From positions 1 to 5,814 of the forward strand of contig JAFGNQ010000210.1 in the NCBI GenBank assembly GCA_016926925.1: a stretch of DNA of 5,814 nucleotides, in the 5' to 3' direction. Positions 5,247 through 5,814 of the stretch are shown here, in pieces. A model generated the notes under the pieces. The model ran no database searches. It was given only the letters and a program-made list of their open reading frames with translations, and had not been told where the DNA came from. How positions within the stretch are numbered: position 1 is the first letter of the stretch; each line of letters opens with the position of its first letter. Source of the DNA: Candidatus Aminicenantota bacterium (lineage in GTDB: Bacteria; Acidobacteriota; Aminicenantia; Aminicenantales; Aminicenantaceae). Made by a program: the position numbers and the translations under genes.

Positions 5247-5321
5247 GTAATATTTGATAGGTGGAAATGACGTTAACTCGCTGATTTTAAAAGAATAGCT
5301 ATGGTCCGACCCCAATTGACC

Positions 5322-5416
5322 ATTGAAACAATTGAGAATTGCGAAAATTCACCGCCTGATTCATCCCTAAAGGCTATTGAAATGGATTCGCCTTTTGTAA
5401 AATAATGATACAGCTG
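5322..5416. other. Upstream region of the beta-helix gene, no clear promoter
   Basis: This short stretch separates the element from the beta-helix gene. A possible promoter is TTGAAA (5377-5382) with TAAAAT (5398-5403), but the 15-base spacer is short. No Shine-Dalgarno sequence is visible before either candidate ATG (5405 or 5417), so a very short leader or leaderless transcript is possible. Confidence 0.3.
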
Positions 5417-5814
5417 ATGAAAAACGTCGTTTTTATTTTTCCGCTCTTTTGTGCGCTCTTATTTGCGATCCTTCTGGCGCCTCTCTTCTCTTTTGCCTCT
5501 GCCTCCTTGCAGGATCTGCAATGGGGAAAGGCGGCCGAATACCATGTGGCCCTCACGGGAAACGATTCGAATCCGGGCAGCTCGGTAAGCCCCTGGCGAA
5601 CGATCCAGCATGCCGCAAATTCGGTTGTGCCGGGGGCCACGGTCACCATCCACGAAGGCAGCTATGAAGAGGAGGTCGTTTTCGCAAATTCCGGTACAGC
5701 GGACGCCTCCATCACATTTTCGGCTGCGGCCGGTGAAACGGTCACGGTCGAAGGCCTGGAATTGGCCGCAGGGACATCGTTCGTCGATATCTCCGGCCTT
5801 AGAGTTGAGGGCGA
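5417..5814 (+). CDS. Secreted right-handed beta-helix protein (DUF1565 / pectate-lyase-like), 5' part only
   Basis: The frame stays open for 132 codons to the window edge. Residues 1-29 form a signal peptide (hydrophobic core ALLFAILLAPLF, likely cleavage after FASA), so the protein is exported. Residues about 41-85 carry the classic entry of DUF1565/parallel beta-helix proteins: YHVALTGNDSNPGSS, then SPWRTIQHAANSVVPGATV and HEGSYEEEVVF. A SGTADASITFSAAAGETVTV segment matches the first helix coils (commonly SGT..NPITI.A..GE.V.I.G). Family members bind or cleave polysaccharides (pectate lyases, alginate lyases) or serve as surface proteins; the catalytic part lies beyond the window. An in-frame ATG at 5405 is an alternative start; a stop at 5378 excludes longer ones. 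Neither start has a Shine-Dalgarno sequence. The gene is more GC-rich than the element upstream. Confidence 0.82.
   Translation, partial: MKNVVFIFPLFCALLFAILLAPLFSFASASLQDLQWGKAAEYHVALTGNDSNPGSSVSPWRTIQHAANSVVPGATVTIHEGSYEEEVVFANSGTADASITFSAAAGETVTVEGLELAAGTSFVDISGLRVEG

Larger units (their letters stand above)
5050..5321. mobile_element. Non-coding element with inverted ends (MITE-like, possibly Y1/REP-type)
   Basis: The right end, 5303-5321, reads GGTCCGACCCCAATTGACC. Its complement, GGTCAATTG joined to GGGGTCGGACC, recurs at the left end as GGTCAATTG (5050-5058) and GGGGTCGGACC (5081-5091), split there by a duplicated 16-base unit. One flanking base pattern (AA.GGTCAATTG) also matches at both ends. 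The roughly 210 internal bases are AT-rich and contain no coding frame of note, so it carries no transposase of its own. It includes hairpin-forming direct repeats (5159-5185 and 5220-5246) and a palindrome GGCTTAAGCC (5146-5155). No target-site duplication is evident, which would suit an IS200/Y1-type mechanism. The mobile nature is inferred from structure alone. Confidence 0.55.

Noticed and set aside
5374..5649. Minus-strand frames opposite the beta-helix gene
   Set aside because: They overlap a plus-strand frame with a signal peptide and a well-conserved beta-helix entry motif; their translations look like random antisense sequence.
1..5814. CRISPR array, tRNA, rRNA or a complete defence system
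   Set aside because: No regularly spaced repeat array, cloverleaf-like sequence or rRNA core sequence was seen; the only toxin-antitoxin-like domain lacks a partner.

Overview
The window looks like an accessory or loosely packed chromosomal segment of a diderm-type, protein- and peptide-degrading bacterium. Five of the seven coding sequences or gene remnants that retain their N-terminus are predicted to be exported, Shine-Dalgarno sequences are mostly strong, and promoters resemble sigma-70 types. The mix of a secreted nitrilase-fold amidohydrolase, a secreted D-aminoacylase, an S10 carboxypeptidase remnant and an LSm-like/glycine-zipper envelope protein recalls Candidatus Aminicenantes or Acidobacteriota. 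That placement is an impression from gene content, not a demonstrated assignment.

Layout. (1) 1-118, minus strand: the 5' end of a gene for an exported protein, running off the left edge, with a candidate promoter at 151-179. (2) 335-928, minus: a winged-helix DNA-binding domain fused to a minimal nucleotidyltransferase. Its promoter (960-988) is overlaid by a perfect 22-bp palindrome plus a third half-site, which suggests autoregulation. (3) 1080-1191, minus: a frameshifted C-terminal remnant of an S10-family serine carboxypeptidase, starting directly behind the stop of the next gene. (4) 1192-2211, minus: a secreted carbon-nitrogen hydrolase with an intact Glu-Lys-Cys triad. (5) 2423-2950, plus: an exported LSm-like/glycine-zipper protein, preceded by three 11-bp-phased TTRACA repeats resembling a Pho box. 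(6) 2960-3135, minus: a broken gene for an exported protein, translationally close behind (7) 3141-4958, minus, a secreted N-acyl-D-amino-acid deacylase. (8) 5050-5321: a non-coding element of about 270 bp with inverted ends, MITE-like or related to Y1/REP-type transposition, with internal repeats. (9) 5417-5814, plus: the 5' part of a secreted right-handed beta-helix (DUF1565/pectate-lyase-like) protein, running off the right edge.

How it fits together. The two intact hydrolases would act outside the cytoplasm on amide bonds (N-acyl-D-amino acids and an unknown nitrile or amide). With the S10 remnant and the beta-helix protein they suggest a scavenging lifestyle based on peptides, peptidoglycan or polysaccharides. 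The two hydrolase genes share a similar promoter layout (TTGAYY-N16-GATACG). For the D-aminoacylase, the -35-like box lies inside the end of the mobile-like element. Two decayed genes and one non-autonomous element in under 6 kb point to recent rearrangement. No complete defence system, CRISPR array, tRNA or rRNA is visible. The most unusual regulatory unit is the orphan winged-helix/nucleotidyltransferase gene with its palindromic operator.
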